Below, piece after piece: positions 15,920-24,796 of a DNA stretch of 64,000 nucleotides. Where the stretch lies: the NCBI GenBank assembly GCA_016703665.1, contig JADJBS010000002.1, positions 310,001-374,000 on the forward strand, in the 5' to 3' direction. The DNA is from Candidatus Defluviibacillus avedoerensis. GTDB lineage: Bacteria > Pseudomonadota > Gammaproteobacteria > Burkholderiales > Burkholderiaceae_C. How positions within the stretch are numbered: the stretch's first letter is position 1; each line of letters starts with the position of its first letter. Made by a program: the position numbers and the translations under genes. The notes under the pieces are model-generated. The model ran no database searches. It was not told where the DNA came from and saw nothing but the letters and a program-made list of their open reading frames with translations.

Positions 15920-16702
15920 ATGTCTACTGTCACTGACAAACACCCGTCTCCATCCAAAATTTCGGTCAAAGACTTGAATTTTTACTATGGAAAATTCCAC
16001 GCGCTGAAAAGCATCAACCTGGAGATTCCCGAGAAAAAGGTGACAGCTTTTATCGGACCATCGGGTTGTGGCAAATCCACGCTGCTGCGCACCTTCAACC
16101 GCATGTTTGAGCTGTACCCTGAGCAGCGTGCAGAGGGCAGCATTGAGCTGGACGGCGAGAACCTTTTGACATCCAAACTCGATGTGGCACTGATCCGTGC
16201 CAAGGTGGGCATGGTGTTCCAGAAACCGACGCCGTTTCCGATGTCCATCTACGACAACATCGCTTTTGGCGTGAAGCTCTTCGAAAACCTGAGCGATGCT
16301 GAAATGGATGAGCGTGTTGAGTGGGCCCTTCAGAAAGCCGCGCTCTGGGGTGAAGTCAAAGACAAACTCAAGCAAAGTGGCTCTGGTTTGTCCGGCGGTC
16401 AACAGCAGCGGCTGTGCATTGCCCGCGGTATTGCCATCAAGCCAGAAGTCTTGCTGCTGGATGAGCCTTGCTCGGCACTGGACCCTATCTCGACCGGCAA
16501 GGTGGAAGAGTTGATTGCCGAATTAAAGAGCGATTACACCGTGGTGATCGTCACACACAATATGCAGCAGGCAGCACGCTGCAGCGACTACACGGCCTAT
16601 ATGTATTTGGGTGACCTGGTGGAGTTTGGCGACACCGAACAGATGTTCTTCAAGCCAACCCGCAAAGAAACCGAAGACTACATCACCGGCCGTTTCGGCT
16701 AA
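15920..16702 (+). CDS. pstB: Phosphate ABC transporter ATP-binding protein PstB
   Basis: The 260-residue ATPase has a Walker A motif (GPSGCGKST), Q-loop (MVFQKPTPFPMSIYDN), signature (SGGQQQR), Walker B (LLLDEPCSALDP) and switch histidine (VTHNM). These match PstB closely, including the FGDTEQMFFKP ending. It powers phosphate import through PstCA and takes part in phosphate signalling to PhoR via PhoU. Confidence 0.96.
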   Translation: MSTVTDKHPSPSKISVKDLNFYYGKFHALKSINLEIPEKKVTAFIGPSGCGKSTLLRTFNRMFELYPEQRAEGSIELDGENLLTSKLDVALIRAKVGMVFQKPTPFPMSIYDNIAFGVKLFENLSDAEMDERVEWALQKAALWGEVKDKLKQSGSGLSGGQQQRLCIARGIAIKPEVLLLDEPCSALDPISTGKVEELIAELKSDYTVVIVTHNMQQAARCSDYTAYMYLGDLVEFGDTEQMFFKPTRKETEDYITGRFG

Positions 16703-16723
16703 GCACACACTCCGAGGTTGACC

Positions 16724-17431
16724 ATGCCAGAAAAACATTTATCCACGCAATTTGACACCGAACTCAACAACGTGTCTTCGCGCGTCATGGCCCTGGGCGG
16801 TTTGGTGGAGTCCCAGATCCATCAGGCCATGTATGCCCTGTCGCATTTCAGTGCCGAAACGGTTGAGCAGGTGCTGCAGATTGAAGAGCGTGTCAATCAG
16901 ATGGAAGTCGAGATTGACCACGACCTGAGTTCCATCATTGGTCGGCGTCAGCCAACTGCGCGAGACCTTCGTCTGTTGATGGCGATCTCCAAAACCACGG
17001 CCAACCTGGAGCGCGTGGGAGACGAGGCAACCAAGATTGCACGCATGGTCAAGAACATCATCGAAAGCGGCACGGGCGGGCGCTCGTTGCCATCGTCTGA
17101 GCTGCGCATGGCGGCAGACCTGGCGTCTGGCTTGCTGCGCAAGGCGCTCGACGCCCTGGCCCGGCTGGACACCACGGTAGCCGTTGCGATCTTGAAAGAG
17201 GACGATCTGATTGACCAGGAGTTTGACGGTTTTGTGCGCAAACTGATCACTTACATGATGGAGGACCCACGCACCATCACAGCAAGTTTGGATTTGCTGT
17301 TCCTGGCCAAGGCGATTGAGCGCATTGGTGACCATGCAAAGAACATAGCCGAACAGATCATCTACATCGTGAAGGGAACGGACGTTCGCCATTCCACGAT
17401 GGATCAAATCGAAACCGTCGTCAAGGCTTGA
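16724..17431 (+). CDS. phoU: Phosphate signalling complex protein PhoU
   Basis: The ATG at 16724 has GAGG six bases upstream and is preferred over the TTG two codons earlier. The 235-residue protein consists of two PhoU helical-bundle repeats, each with the metal-binding pattern: NLERVGDEATKIARM in the first and AIERIGDHAKNIAEQ in the second. PhoU links PstSCAB activity to PhoR and keeps the regulon off when phosphate is plentiful. Confidence 0.95.
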   Translation: MPEKHLSTQFDTELNNVSSRVMALGGLVESQIHQAMYALSHFSAETVEQVLQIEERVNQMEVEIDHDLSSIIGRRQPTARDLRLLMAISKTTANLERVGDEATKIARMVKNIIESGTGGRSLPSSELRMAADLASGLLRKALDALARLDTTVAVAILKEDDLIDQEFDGFVRKLITYMMEDPRTITASLDLLFLAKAIERIGDHAKNIAEQIIYIVKGTDVRHSTMDQIETVVKA

Positions 17432-17446
17432 GGACGCAGCAGACCC

Positions 17447-18157
17447 ATGAAGCACATGCCGCGCGTATTGATCGTAGAAGACGAGCCAGCGATTGCCGAA
17501 CTGATATCAGTGAATTTGCGGCACAACGGCTTTTCGCCCATTTGGGCAGAGGATGGGGACGCTGCGCAGCGGGAGCTAGACGCCGTCTTGCCCGATGTGA
17601 TTTTGCTGGACTGGATGCTTCCCGGACAAAGCGGTCTGGTGCTTGCACGTAAATGGCGCCTGGACCCGCGTACCAAGCCTGTTCCGATCCTGATGTTGAC
17701 CGCCAGGGGTGACGAGTCGGACAAGGTTGCGGGGTTGGATGCTGGCGCAGACGACTACATCACTAAGCCTTTCTCAACGCAGGAGATGATGGCCCGCATA
17801 CGTTCTGTTTTGCGCAGGCGCACGCCAGAGCGGGTGGATGACAGCGTGGTTATCTCGGGACTTTCGCTGGATGCGGGGAGCTACCGGGTGACTTGGCAAG
17901 GGCAAGCTATGAAGATCGGCCCAACTGAATTCAAGCTGCTGCACTTCCTGATGAAGCATGCCGAGCGCGTGCACAGCCGGGGACAGTTGCTGGACAAGGT
18001 GTGGGGAGACCATGTGTTCATTGAAGAGCGCACGGTGGATGTGCACATCAAGCGGCTGCGTGAAGCGCTGGGTGCGGCCGGGGCTATGATCGAAACGGTG
18101 CGTGGCGCCGGTTACCGGCTGAGTGCACAGGCCATCACGACACCAGAACAGGTTTGA
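17447..18157 (+). CDS. phoB: Phosphate regulon response regulator PhoB
   Basis: This 236-residue OmpR-type regulator has an N-terminal receiver domain with the acidic pocket (VEDEP), the phosphorylated Asp at about 55 (LLDWMLPG), and TAR and TKPF switch residues. The C-terminal winged helix ends in RTVDVHIKRLREALGAAG and RGAGYRL. It should bind the PHO boxes found in this window. It follows phoU and precedes phoR. Confidence 0.95.
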   Translation: MKHMPRVLIVEDEPAIAELISVNLRHNGFSPIWAEDGDAAQRELDAVLPDVILLDWMLPGQSGLVLARKWRLDPRTKPVPILMLTARGDESDKVAGLDAGADDYITKPFSTQEMMARIRSVLRRRTPERVDDSVVISGLSLDAGSYRVTWQGQAMKIGPTEFKLLHFLMKHAERVHSRGQLLDKVWGDHVFIEERTVDVHIKRLREALGAAGAMIETVRGAGYRLSAQAITTPEQV

Positions 18158-18205
18158 TTTGCGTCTTTCGACGATTGACCGTGGATCCATGACCCAGGGA
18201 GCGCT

Positions 18206-19561
18206 GTGCTAGGGAGATTTTTCGTGTTTGCCTTGCTGCATCTTGTGGCGGGCGTTGCTGGCTGGTGGCTGAAAGGCTTGCCAGGGGCTTTGATTGGCAT
18301 CGTGGTGGCCGGCCTGGTCTTGACAGCGCTGGATGTTTTCCGGGGTGCGCGCGTCAATGCCTGGTTGCGCGAAGGCAATTTGCAACACATTCCTTACAGA
18401 TATGGTTTGTGGGGCGAGGTGTCCGAGCGCATGTACCGGGTTGCGCGTCGTCTGGAAAAACAGGACCAGGACAGCCAGCAGCGTTTGAGCGATTTTCTGG
18501 CAGCGATTCAGGCTTCGCCTAATGGTGTGGTTTTGCTGGATGGTAAAGGCGCGATTGAATGGTGCAATCAGACAGCGGCCGAGCACTTTGGGATAGATGC
18601 GGAACGTGACCGCCAGCAATTGATAGGCAACCTGGTGCGGGACCCGATCTTTGTCTCCTACTTCAAGGGTACGGATTTCAGTCGCGAGATTTTGATCCCG
18701 GGGCGTTCTGCCAGCGCTTCGAGACCGGTTCGCCTATCGGTTCAGATACATCCCTACGCGAGAGATGTGGACGAGGGTAAACGTCTTTTGCTGTCCAGAG
18801 ACGTGACCGCACTGGAGCAGGCGGAAGTGATGCGGCGTGACTTTGTGGCCAATGTGTCGCATGAGATCCGCACGCCTTTAACCGTGTTGGCCGGCTTTGT
18901 GGAAACCCTGCAAAACCTGCCTCTCAGCGAGGCAGAACAGACTCGCTACCTGGACATGATGGCCACGCAGTCCAGGCGGATGCAGACCCTGGTTAACGAC
19001 CTCCTGACCCTCTCACGGTTGGAGGGAAGCCCATTGCCATCTTTTGCCGAATGGACGCCCATAGCTCAATTGCATGAGGCCTATGCCCATGAAGCCCGCG
19101 CCTTGTCTGAGAGTTTGGTGCTGCCCGCCGACCCTGCTCAGGTACTGGTGCTAGATGCTGGCCCTGGTAAGGCCCTGGCGGGCTCTGGCGCTGAACTGAT
19201 CAGTGCGTTGAGCAACCTCGTGAACAACGCTGTGCGTTACACACCGCCCGGGGGGCGCATTGAAGCCAGATGGACTGCGCTGGCAGACGGCCGCCTTGAG
19301 TTCTCGGTTTCTGACACCGGGCCCGGCATTGCGCCCGAACATATTCCGAGGTTGACCGAGCGGTTTTACCGTGTGGACCGAAGCCGATCCCGTGAAACGG
19401 GTGGTACTGGGCTGGGTTTGGCCATTGTCAAACACGTGGCACAGCGCCACGGCGCAGAGCTGAGGATAGAAAGCACAATGGGCGTGGGATCACGCTTCAC
19501 ACTCAACTTTGCGCTGTCCCGCCAGCGAGATTTCACTGCTCCGCAAGTGGTGAGCGCTTGA
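18206..19561 (+). CDS. phoR: Phosphate regulon sensor histidine kinase PhoR
   Basis: The GTG start at 18206 follows an AGGGAG site. The 451-residue kinase has two hydrophobic segments near the N-terminus (residues about 5-45), a PAS domain (about 95-200), and a HisKA domain with the phosphorylated histidine at about 219 (VANVSHEIRTPL). The HATPase shows NLVNNAVRYTPPGG, DTGPGIAPEH and GGTGLGLAIVKH. There is no large periplasmic sensor, as is usual for PhoR, which reads phosphate through PhoU. Its 3' end overlaps the convergent MATE pseudogene by 29 bases. Confidence 0.94.
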   Translation: MLGRFFVFALLHLVAGVAGWWLKGLPGALIGIVVAGLVLTALDVFRGARVNAWLREGNLQHIPYRYGLWGEVSERMYRVARRLEKQDQDSQQRLSDFLAAIQASPNGVVLLDGKGAIEWCNQTAAEHFGIDAERDRQQLIGNLVRDPIFVSYFKGTDFSREILIPGRSASASRPVRLSVQIHPYARDVDEGKRLLLSRDVTALEQAEVMRRDFVANVSHEIRTPLTVLAGFVETLQNLPLSEAEQTRYLDMMATQSRRMQTLVNDLLTLSRLEGSPLPSFAEWTPIAQLHEAYAHEARALSESLVLPADPAQVLVLDAGPGKALAGSGAELISALSNLVNNAVRYTPPGGRIEARWTALADGRLEFSVSDTGPGIAPEHIPRLTERFYRVDRSRSRETGGTGLGLAIVKHVAQRHGAELRIESTMGVGSRFTLNFALSRQRDFTAPQVVSA

Positions 19562-20587
19562 CCTGATTCAGCGCCCACCAGAGCAGGGCAACAAACACAC
19601 AGGCTGTCAGGATGAGCCCGAACGCACCTGCTATCCAGAATGCGGCAGGCGAGTGCATGGCCGCGACGCCCGGCAGACCCTGGTAGCAAAGCAGGTAGCC
19701 ACCCCCTAAACCGATTCCCCACAGAAGTACGGTGTACACCAACAAAGGTGCTACCGTGATCCGGTAACTGCGCAACGCGAAGATGCTCATGGCCTGAATT
19801 GCATCGGCTGGATGGTAGAGAGCAACCCAGGCAAGCAGAGCTGCAGTGATGGTTGCCAGCTCTGGGTTGCTTGTATAAAGCTGGGCGATTTCCAGGCGCA
19901 ACAGCCATCCTGCGGCCGCAACCATGGCGGCCAGGGCTGAAGTGATGCCCAGGCCCGTGACCAAGGCAGCCCGCGCACGGTTCTCGTCACCAGCACCGCG
20001 CCAGAAGCTTACGCGCGCGCTGCACGAAAGTCCCATGGCCAGCGGCATCATGTACATCACCGCAGCAAGATTGGCTGCCACCTGATGGCTGGCCGCTGCC
20101 AGAACCCCCATGCGTGCCACAAACAGCGATATCAAGGTGAAGGAGGTGACTTCGATCATGATCGTCAAGCCATTGGGTACCCCCAATCGCAGGAACTCGC
20201 GCAGCTGTGGCCAGTCAGGTCGCTCGAGTTTCTGCCAAATCGCATAGGGCGCGTACATGCTCTGGCTGCGAAGCAGCCAGATGCCTAGGCTTAGCATTGC
20301 CAGGTTGACGAGTACCGTCGCCCAGGCACAACCCACTGCGCCGCTGGCGGGCACGCCCCAGCCGCCCAGTGCAAACCAGAAGGCAACTGAGCCTGGAGCA
20401 CACCCATGAGTGCCACATAGACGCTGATGTAAGCCGCCGCACCAATTGACAGCGCCGCCAGCGCTTCGTCAGAGTGGCGACCTGCAATCATCGTGTCGGC
20501 AACCCCAAAGCCCATCACCGCGACCTGTCCTATCCAGACTGTCCCCGCATGGCGCAGGATGGTGCCCGCCTCAAAACCAGCTGCCAT
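19533..20587 (-). pseudogene. MATE-family efflux gene broken by an internal deletion and frame change
   Basis: Two pieces of one MATE exporter lie in different frames. The 5' piece (20587 to about 20375) encodes a normal MATE N-terminus: HAGTVWIGQVAVMGFGVADT, then two helices up to ALMGVLQA. The 3' piece (about 20380 to 19533) resumes at SVAFWFALGGWGVPASGAVG and runs to the normal C-terminus. A complete MATE protein has roughly 100 further residues between these points, so about 300 bases have been lost, leaving the halves out of frame. The remaining helices cannot form the 12-helix exporter. Confidence 0.75.
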
Positions 20588-20592
20588 GGTCT

Positions 20593-22320
20593 TCAGCGCG
20601 CCTGACGGTAAAGCATCACCCGGTCAGCCTTGTTCGGGCTTTGCACCTCTGCATGGAATAGCCAAGGGCGCAGATCAGTCGGCGGCTTGGCGTCCATCAG
20701 CAACCAAGGGCATGTGCTGGTCGGCGTGGTCAAGGCATGTTGGGGTGCAGGCAGAGGCATTACTTCCAGCTTCAAGGCTGCGTGGTAGCGCAAGGCAGCG
20801 ATCAAACTTTCGTTTTCGGTCAGGATGGCCACACAGAAAGGGGAAGGGGCAAGTGCTTTCGCGACCCCTTGCGCCAAGGCGGTGCTGCTGCGGGCATAGT
20901 CAAGTAAAGGAAGCCACAAGCTCATAAGTAACAACCACGCCAGGCTGGCACCACTGGCTGGCAGAACCAGGCTTTTCCAGATTGCCGCACGGTGGCGCCC
21001 GACACGCCAGCGCACCAGACCGATCCAGGCAGCCGTGGCAGCCAAGGCAACGGCAGTTGCGCCGATAGACATGGACGGTTGAAACCCTGGCGCAAGTCGC
21101 GCGACATTGGCCGCGGGTTGGGGTGGAAAGCCGGTTTGCATGGCGAGCCAAACCACCCAGATCACCAGACTGCATGCAGAAAAGAACAGCAGAGTAAACC
21201 AGTCTATTAGCGCAGCCAGACTGCGGCTCAAGGTAGGCAATGCAAACGCAGCAAACGCGGCAAATGCTGGCAGGGCAAGCAAAAGCGACCGTTCTGCAGA
21301 ACCCGTGGTGATGGTGGCAGCCATGGGTACCAACGCAAACAGCAACGGGAATGCCATATGAGGGCTACGCCAGTAGGCGCGCCAGCGCCATACCGTCCAG
21401 GCAGCCAGTGGCCACGCTGGCCACGTAAACCAGAGCAGAAGACGGGCAAGGCCTTTCAGGTGCATCCATTCTGTAGGCAGTGGTTGAACTCGCCAGACCC
21501 ACTCATCTGTCAAGCTGGCAATAAGGGCTGCAGCGGCGGTGCAAAGCAAGCCTAGCGTGACGACGCCTGGTGTGCCAGGTGACGCAACCGAGTGAGTCAC
21601 TTCGACATGTGTCCCGGCTGGCGTGGTTCGCCAGCTGATCAGCGTCACACCCAATCCCAAAAGGACGGCCAGCGTCGGCGCGCCACTGAGGGCCAGACCC
21701 GACAACCCGAGCACCAGCCCCCCTGCTGCCAGCAGGCGGCGGCGGTGCAGCCCAGCGGCACCACAGAACGCCAGTGCTATAAAAGCCAATTGGGCGAGCG
21801 CAGGCGTGGCTTCGTGAGCCAGTTGAGCCAAACCTAAGCAGGCAAGCAGTGCAAGCACACCGCCGTCGGCCACCGCGCGGGCATAGTCTGTTGGCCTGGC
21901 CTCTCCGCCGAATGCGAAAGCCACGGGTTGAGCCTGCGCGTAACGCGCCAGGCCATAGACACCGTACCACGATGCCGCCAGTGCCAGCGTGGCCAGTATC
22001 ACAAAGGGGATGCGGGCAGCGGCATCAGGTGCCAACCCTAAACCAATCAGTTCATTCAGGTAAATTGCCGCAGCACCCAGCCAATAGGGTAAGAGGCCGT
22101 CCAAGGCCGGTACGGAGGTGGCCAGTACGGGGTGAAGCCAGGGACTTTGCCCTGTCGCCAGTTCCCACATATAGCCGAAGGACCGCATGTCAGCGTTCTT
22201 CCACGGCTCGCGCCCCCAAAAGCCTGGCAGCACATAAGCCAAGCAGAGCAGCAGCAGCCCTGCGCGTGGCAAGCGCCGCACAGCGGCCTGACCCACAATG
22301 GCGGGACTGGGTAATTTCAT
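20593..22320 (-). CDS. Polytopic membrane glycosyltransferase-like protein (GT39/ArnT-like)
   Basis: This 575-residue protein has about a dozen hydrophobic segments. Its early loop (GFWGREPWKNADMRSFGYMW) resembles the first periplasmic loop of ArnT/PMT-type lipid-linked sugar transferases, where acidic residues act in catalysis. The C-terminal 90 residues are soluble and probably periplasmic. The GT39-like assignment rests on overall layout rather than on a decisive motif. The MATE pseudogene starts 5 bases after its stop, suggesting they once formed an operon, perhaps for envelope modification and export. Confidence 0.6.
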   Translation of the reverse strand: MKLPSPAIVGQAAVRRLPRAGLLLLCLAYVLPGFWGREPWKNADMRSFGYMWELATGQSPWLHPVLATSVPALDGLLPYWLGAAAIYLNELIGLGLAPDAAARIPFVILATLALAASWYGVYGLARYAQAQPVAFAFGGEARPTDYARAVADGGVLALLACLGLAQLAHEATPALAQLAFIALAFCGAAGLHRRRLLAAGGLVLGLSGLALSGAPTLAVLLGLGVTLISWRTTPAGTHVEVTHSVASPGTPGVVTLGLLCTAAAALIASLTDEWVWRVQPLPTEWMHLKGLARLLLWFTWPAWPLAAWTVWRWRAYWRSPHMAFPLLFALVPMAATITTGSAERSLLLALPAFAAFAAFALPTLSRSLAALIDWFTLLFFSACSLVIWVVWLAMQTGFPPQPAANVARLAPGFQPSMSIGATAVALAATAAWIGLVRWRVGRHRAAIWKSLVLPASGASLAWLLLMSLWLPLLDYARSSTALAQGVAKALAPSPFCVAILTENESLIAALRYHAALKLEVMPLPAPQHALTTPTSTCPWLLMDAKPPTDLRPWLFHAEVQSPNKADRVMLYRQAR

Positions 22321-22363
22321 TCGGCGTTGAGGGCTAAAAGTCGATGGATGGATTCAAAAACGG

Positions 22364-22397
22364 AAAAAGGGCAGCCCGGTTGAACCGTGCTGCCCTT
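22364..22397 (-). terminator. Rho-independent terminator after rpmE
   Basis: The 9-base stem AAGGGCAGC/GCTGCCCTT is extended by an inner CGGTT/AACCG pairing. On the minus strand it is followed by a run of five T. It lies just downstream of the rpmE stop codon. Confidence 0.8.
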
Positions 22398-22425
22398 GCG
22401 GCGAACAGATAAGGGCGGAAGTGCC

Positions 22426-22692
22426 TTATTTGGCGACAGCGCCAGTTGTTTTGCCGAAGCGATTGCGGAACTTCTCAACGCGACCGCCCATGTTATCCAC
22501 GGATTTCTGCGTGCCTGTGTAGAAGGGATGCGACTCGCTGGAAGTATCCAGCTTGTACATTGGCAACTCGCGGCCATCCTCAGTCTTGCCCATTTCTTTG
22601 GTGTTCACGCAAGAGCGAGTCACGAACTTGAAGTTGTTGGACAAGTCAACAAACAACACTTCGCGGTAATTGGGGTGAATGCCTTCTTTCAT
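22426..22692 (-). CDS. rpmE: 50S ribosomal protein L31 type B
   Basis: The start at 22692 gives the 88-residue type B L31 (MKEGIHPNYREVLFVDLSNN, then SSESHPFYTGTQK and GGRVEKFRNRF). It lacks the CxxC zinc pairs of type A. Such zinc-free paralogues are usually favoured under zinc limitation, but no Zur site is evident here. An upstream in-frame ATG was rejected because the family starts at MKEGIHP. It lies 103 bases downstream of rho on the same strand and ends at a strong terminator. Confidence 0.95.
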   Translation of the reverse strand: MKEGIHPNYREVLFVDLSNNFKFVTRSCVNTKEMGKTEDGRELPMYKLDTSSESHPFYTGTQKSVDNMGGRVEKFRNRFGKTTGAVAK

Positions 22693-22795
22693 ATCGGGTC
22701 CTAAGTATGTGCGGTAGCCACAGTCCAGCCAGTCTGAACGCACTTTCCGCCAAAAAGTCTTTGATTATCGCACAAAACGCGACATCCTCGGGGCC

Positions 22796-24058
22796 TTATC
22801 CGCCTCTGCGCATCATGTCGAAGAACTCGACATTGCTCTTGGTTGACTTCATGTTCTTGAGCATGAGTTCCATGGATTCGATTTCATCCATGTTGTACAT
22901 GAACTGGCGCAGGATGCGGCTCTTTTGGAGCACTTCAGGGGCCAGCAGCAATTCCTCGCGACGGGTGCCGCTACGATTGAGCTGAATGGAGGGAAAAACG
23001 CGCTTTTCGTACAGGCGACGGTCCAGGTGGATTTCGGAGTTGCCCGTGCCTTTGAATTCTTCAAAGATCACTTCGTCCATGCGGCTGCCGGTGTCGATCA
23101 AGGCGGTGGCGATGATGGTGAGTGAGCCACCTTCTTCGACATTACGCGCCGCACCCAGGAAGCGCTTGGGGCGCTGCAAAGCGTTTGAATCTACGCCGCC
23201 CGTCAGTACCTTGCCGGAAGACGGCACCACATTGTTGTAGGCACGTGCCAGTCGCGTGATCGAATCTAACAATATCACCACGTCTTTCTTGAGCTCCACC
23301 AGGCGCTTTGCGCGCTCAATCACCATTTCAGCCACATGCACATGACGCGCAGCTGGCTCGTCGAACGTGGACGCAATCACTTCGGCCTTGACCGAGCGCT
23401 GCATTTCAGTCACTTCTTCTGGCCGCTCATCAACCAGCAGCACCATCATGTGGCTGTCAGGGTAGTTGGCGGCAATCGCGTGGGCAATGTGCTGCATCAT
23501 CACCGTCTTGCCGCTCTTGGGCGGGGCCACCAGCAATGCACGCTGGCCCTTGCCAATGGGGGCAATGATGTCAATGATGCGGCCTGTGATGTTCTCGTCG
23601 CTTTTGATGTCGCGTTCCAGCTTCATCTGTTCCTTGGGGAACAGCGGCGTCAGGTTCTCGAACATCACCTTGTGTTTGTTGTTCTCGGGCAGGTCGTTGT
23701 TGACCTTGTCGAGTTTGGTCAATGCAAAGTAGCGCTCGCCGTCTTTGGGGATGCGCACTTCGCCTTCGATCATGTCGCCGGTATGCAGGTTAAAGCGGCG
23801 TACCTGGCTGGGGCTGATGTAGATGTCGTCTGTGCTGGCGGTGTAGCTCGTGTCAGGGCTGCGCAAAAAGCCAAACCCGTCGGGCAGGATTTCCAGCACG
23901 CCGTCGGCAAACACCTGCTCACCCGCTTTGGCGCGCTTCTTGATGATGGCAAACATGAGCTCTTGCTTGCGCATGCGGCCAGTGTTTTCAATCTCAAGGG
24001 CTTCGGCTTGCTTGAGGACTTCAGACACGTGCAGTGCCTTGAGTTCATTTAAGTGCAT
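22796..24058 (-). CDS. rho: Transcription termination factor Rho
   Basis: The start at 24058 gives 420 residues beginning MHLNELKALHVSEVLKQAEA, the usual Rho N-terminus. The RNA-binding cold-shock-like domain contains LPDGFGFLRSPDTSY. The hexameric ATPase has Walker A (APPKSGKT), Walker B (VVILLDSITRLAR) and the Q-loop/R-loop region (GKVLTGGVDSNAL). The protein is of standard length with all key motifs and should be fully active. Confidence 0.97.
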   Translation of the reverse strand: MHLNELKALHVSEVLKQAEALEIENTGRMRKQELMFAIIKKRAKAGEQVFADGVLEILPDGFGFLRSPDTSYTASTDDIYISPSQVRRFNLHTGDMIEGEVRIPKDGERYFALTKLDKVNNDLPENNKHKVMFENLTPLFPKEQMKLERDIKSDENITGRIIDIIAPIGKGQRALLVAPPKSGKTVMMQHIAHAIAANYPDSHMMVLLVDERPEEVTEMQRSVKAEVIASTFDEPAARHVHVAEMVIERAKRLVELKKDVVILLDSITRLARAYNNVVPSSGKVLTGGVDSNALQRPKRFLGAARNVEEGGSLTIIATALIDTGSRMDEVIFEEFKGTGNSEIHLDRRLYEKRVFPSIQLNRSGTRREELLLAPEVLQKSRILRQFMYNMDEIESMELMLKNMKSTKSNVEFFDMMRRGG

Positions 24059-24319
24059 GGAATGACCCCGTGACGGGGAGAGTTCTAAAACAATAAGGGG
24101 GAGGGTCAAAGGCGAGGAAAGACAACCAACGCAGACCGGGAACTCGAACTGACTGCCTGCAAGGGCGAATCAGTGATTAATTGGCATTATGACAGGAAAA
24201 CTTGACTGCAACCTTTACATTGCAAAAGGGTGTGCCACACCGCAGCACCGGGTGCTCGACGCAAGGCGCCGCTGCACCAGGGAGCAGGCACGCGAAGCTG
24301 CCAGCGTGGGGGTCATGTT
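24059..24319 (-). other. Gene-free leader region between trxA and rho
   Basis: These 261 bases separate the trxA stop from the rho start, both on the minus strand. I see no coding frame with family character. A long untranslated rho leader is common because Rho regulates its own transcription, but no specific attenuator structure could be made out here. Confidence 0.4.
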
Positions 24320-24652
24320 TCAGGCCAACTGCTGATCGATAAAGGCTGTCAATTGAGCCTTGCTCAGGGCACCCACCTTGGTTGCGGCCAATTCGCCACC
24401 CTTGAACAGCATCAAAGTGGGGATGCCACGGATACCGAATTTGCCGGGAACTTCGCGGTTTTCGTCCACATTCATCTTGGCGATCTGCAGCTTGCCTTCG
24501 TAGCCGGTGGCCACCTCGTCCAGGATCGGGGCAATCATTTTGCACGGGCCACACCATTCAGCCCAGTAGTCCACCAACACAGGGACGGTGGATTTCAGGA
24601 CGTCAGTTTCAAAAGTTGCGTCGGTGGTGTGCTTGATGAGTTCGCTTGCCAT
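24320..24652 (-). CDS. trxA: Thioredoxin
   Basis: The start at 24652 has GGAG nine bases upstream and gives 110 residues, the standard TrxA length. The redox motif WCGPCK sits in VDYWAEWCGPCKMIAPILDE. The cis-proline loop is IRGIPTLMLFKGG. It reduces cytosolic disulfides. An in-frame ATG 21 codons earlier would add an extension absent from the family. The gene diverges from the AddB-like gene. Confidence 0.96.
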   Translation of the reverse strand: MASELIKHTTDATFETDVLKSTVPVLVDYWAEWCGPCKMIAPILDEVATGYEGKLQIAKMNVDENREVPGKFGIRGIPTLMLFKGGELAATKVGALSKAQLTAFIDQQLA

Positions 24653-24796
24653 GATGGGGACTCCTAGTTGTCGGATGGGTTGTACCAGCGTCGCTCGGTT
24701 GAGCATGTCAGCCATATGCGGTCATTGTGACAGAATCCAAGGCGTCAAATCCCTGCCAAGTGTCGCTTTCGGGCGCTAACCCGGTAGCATCAGGCT

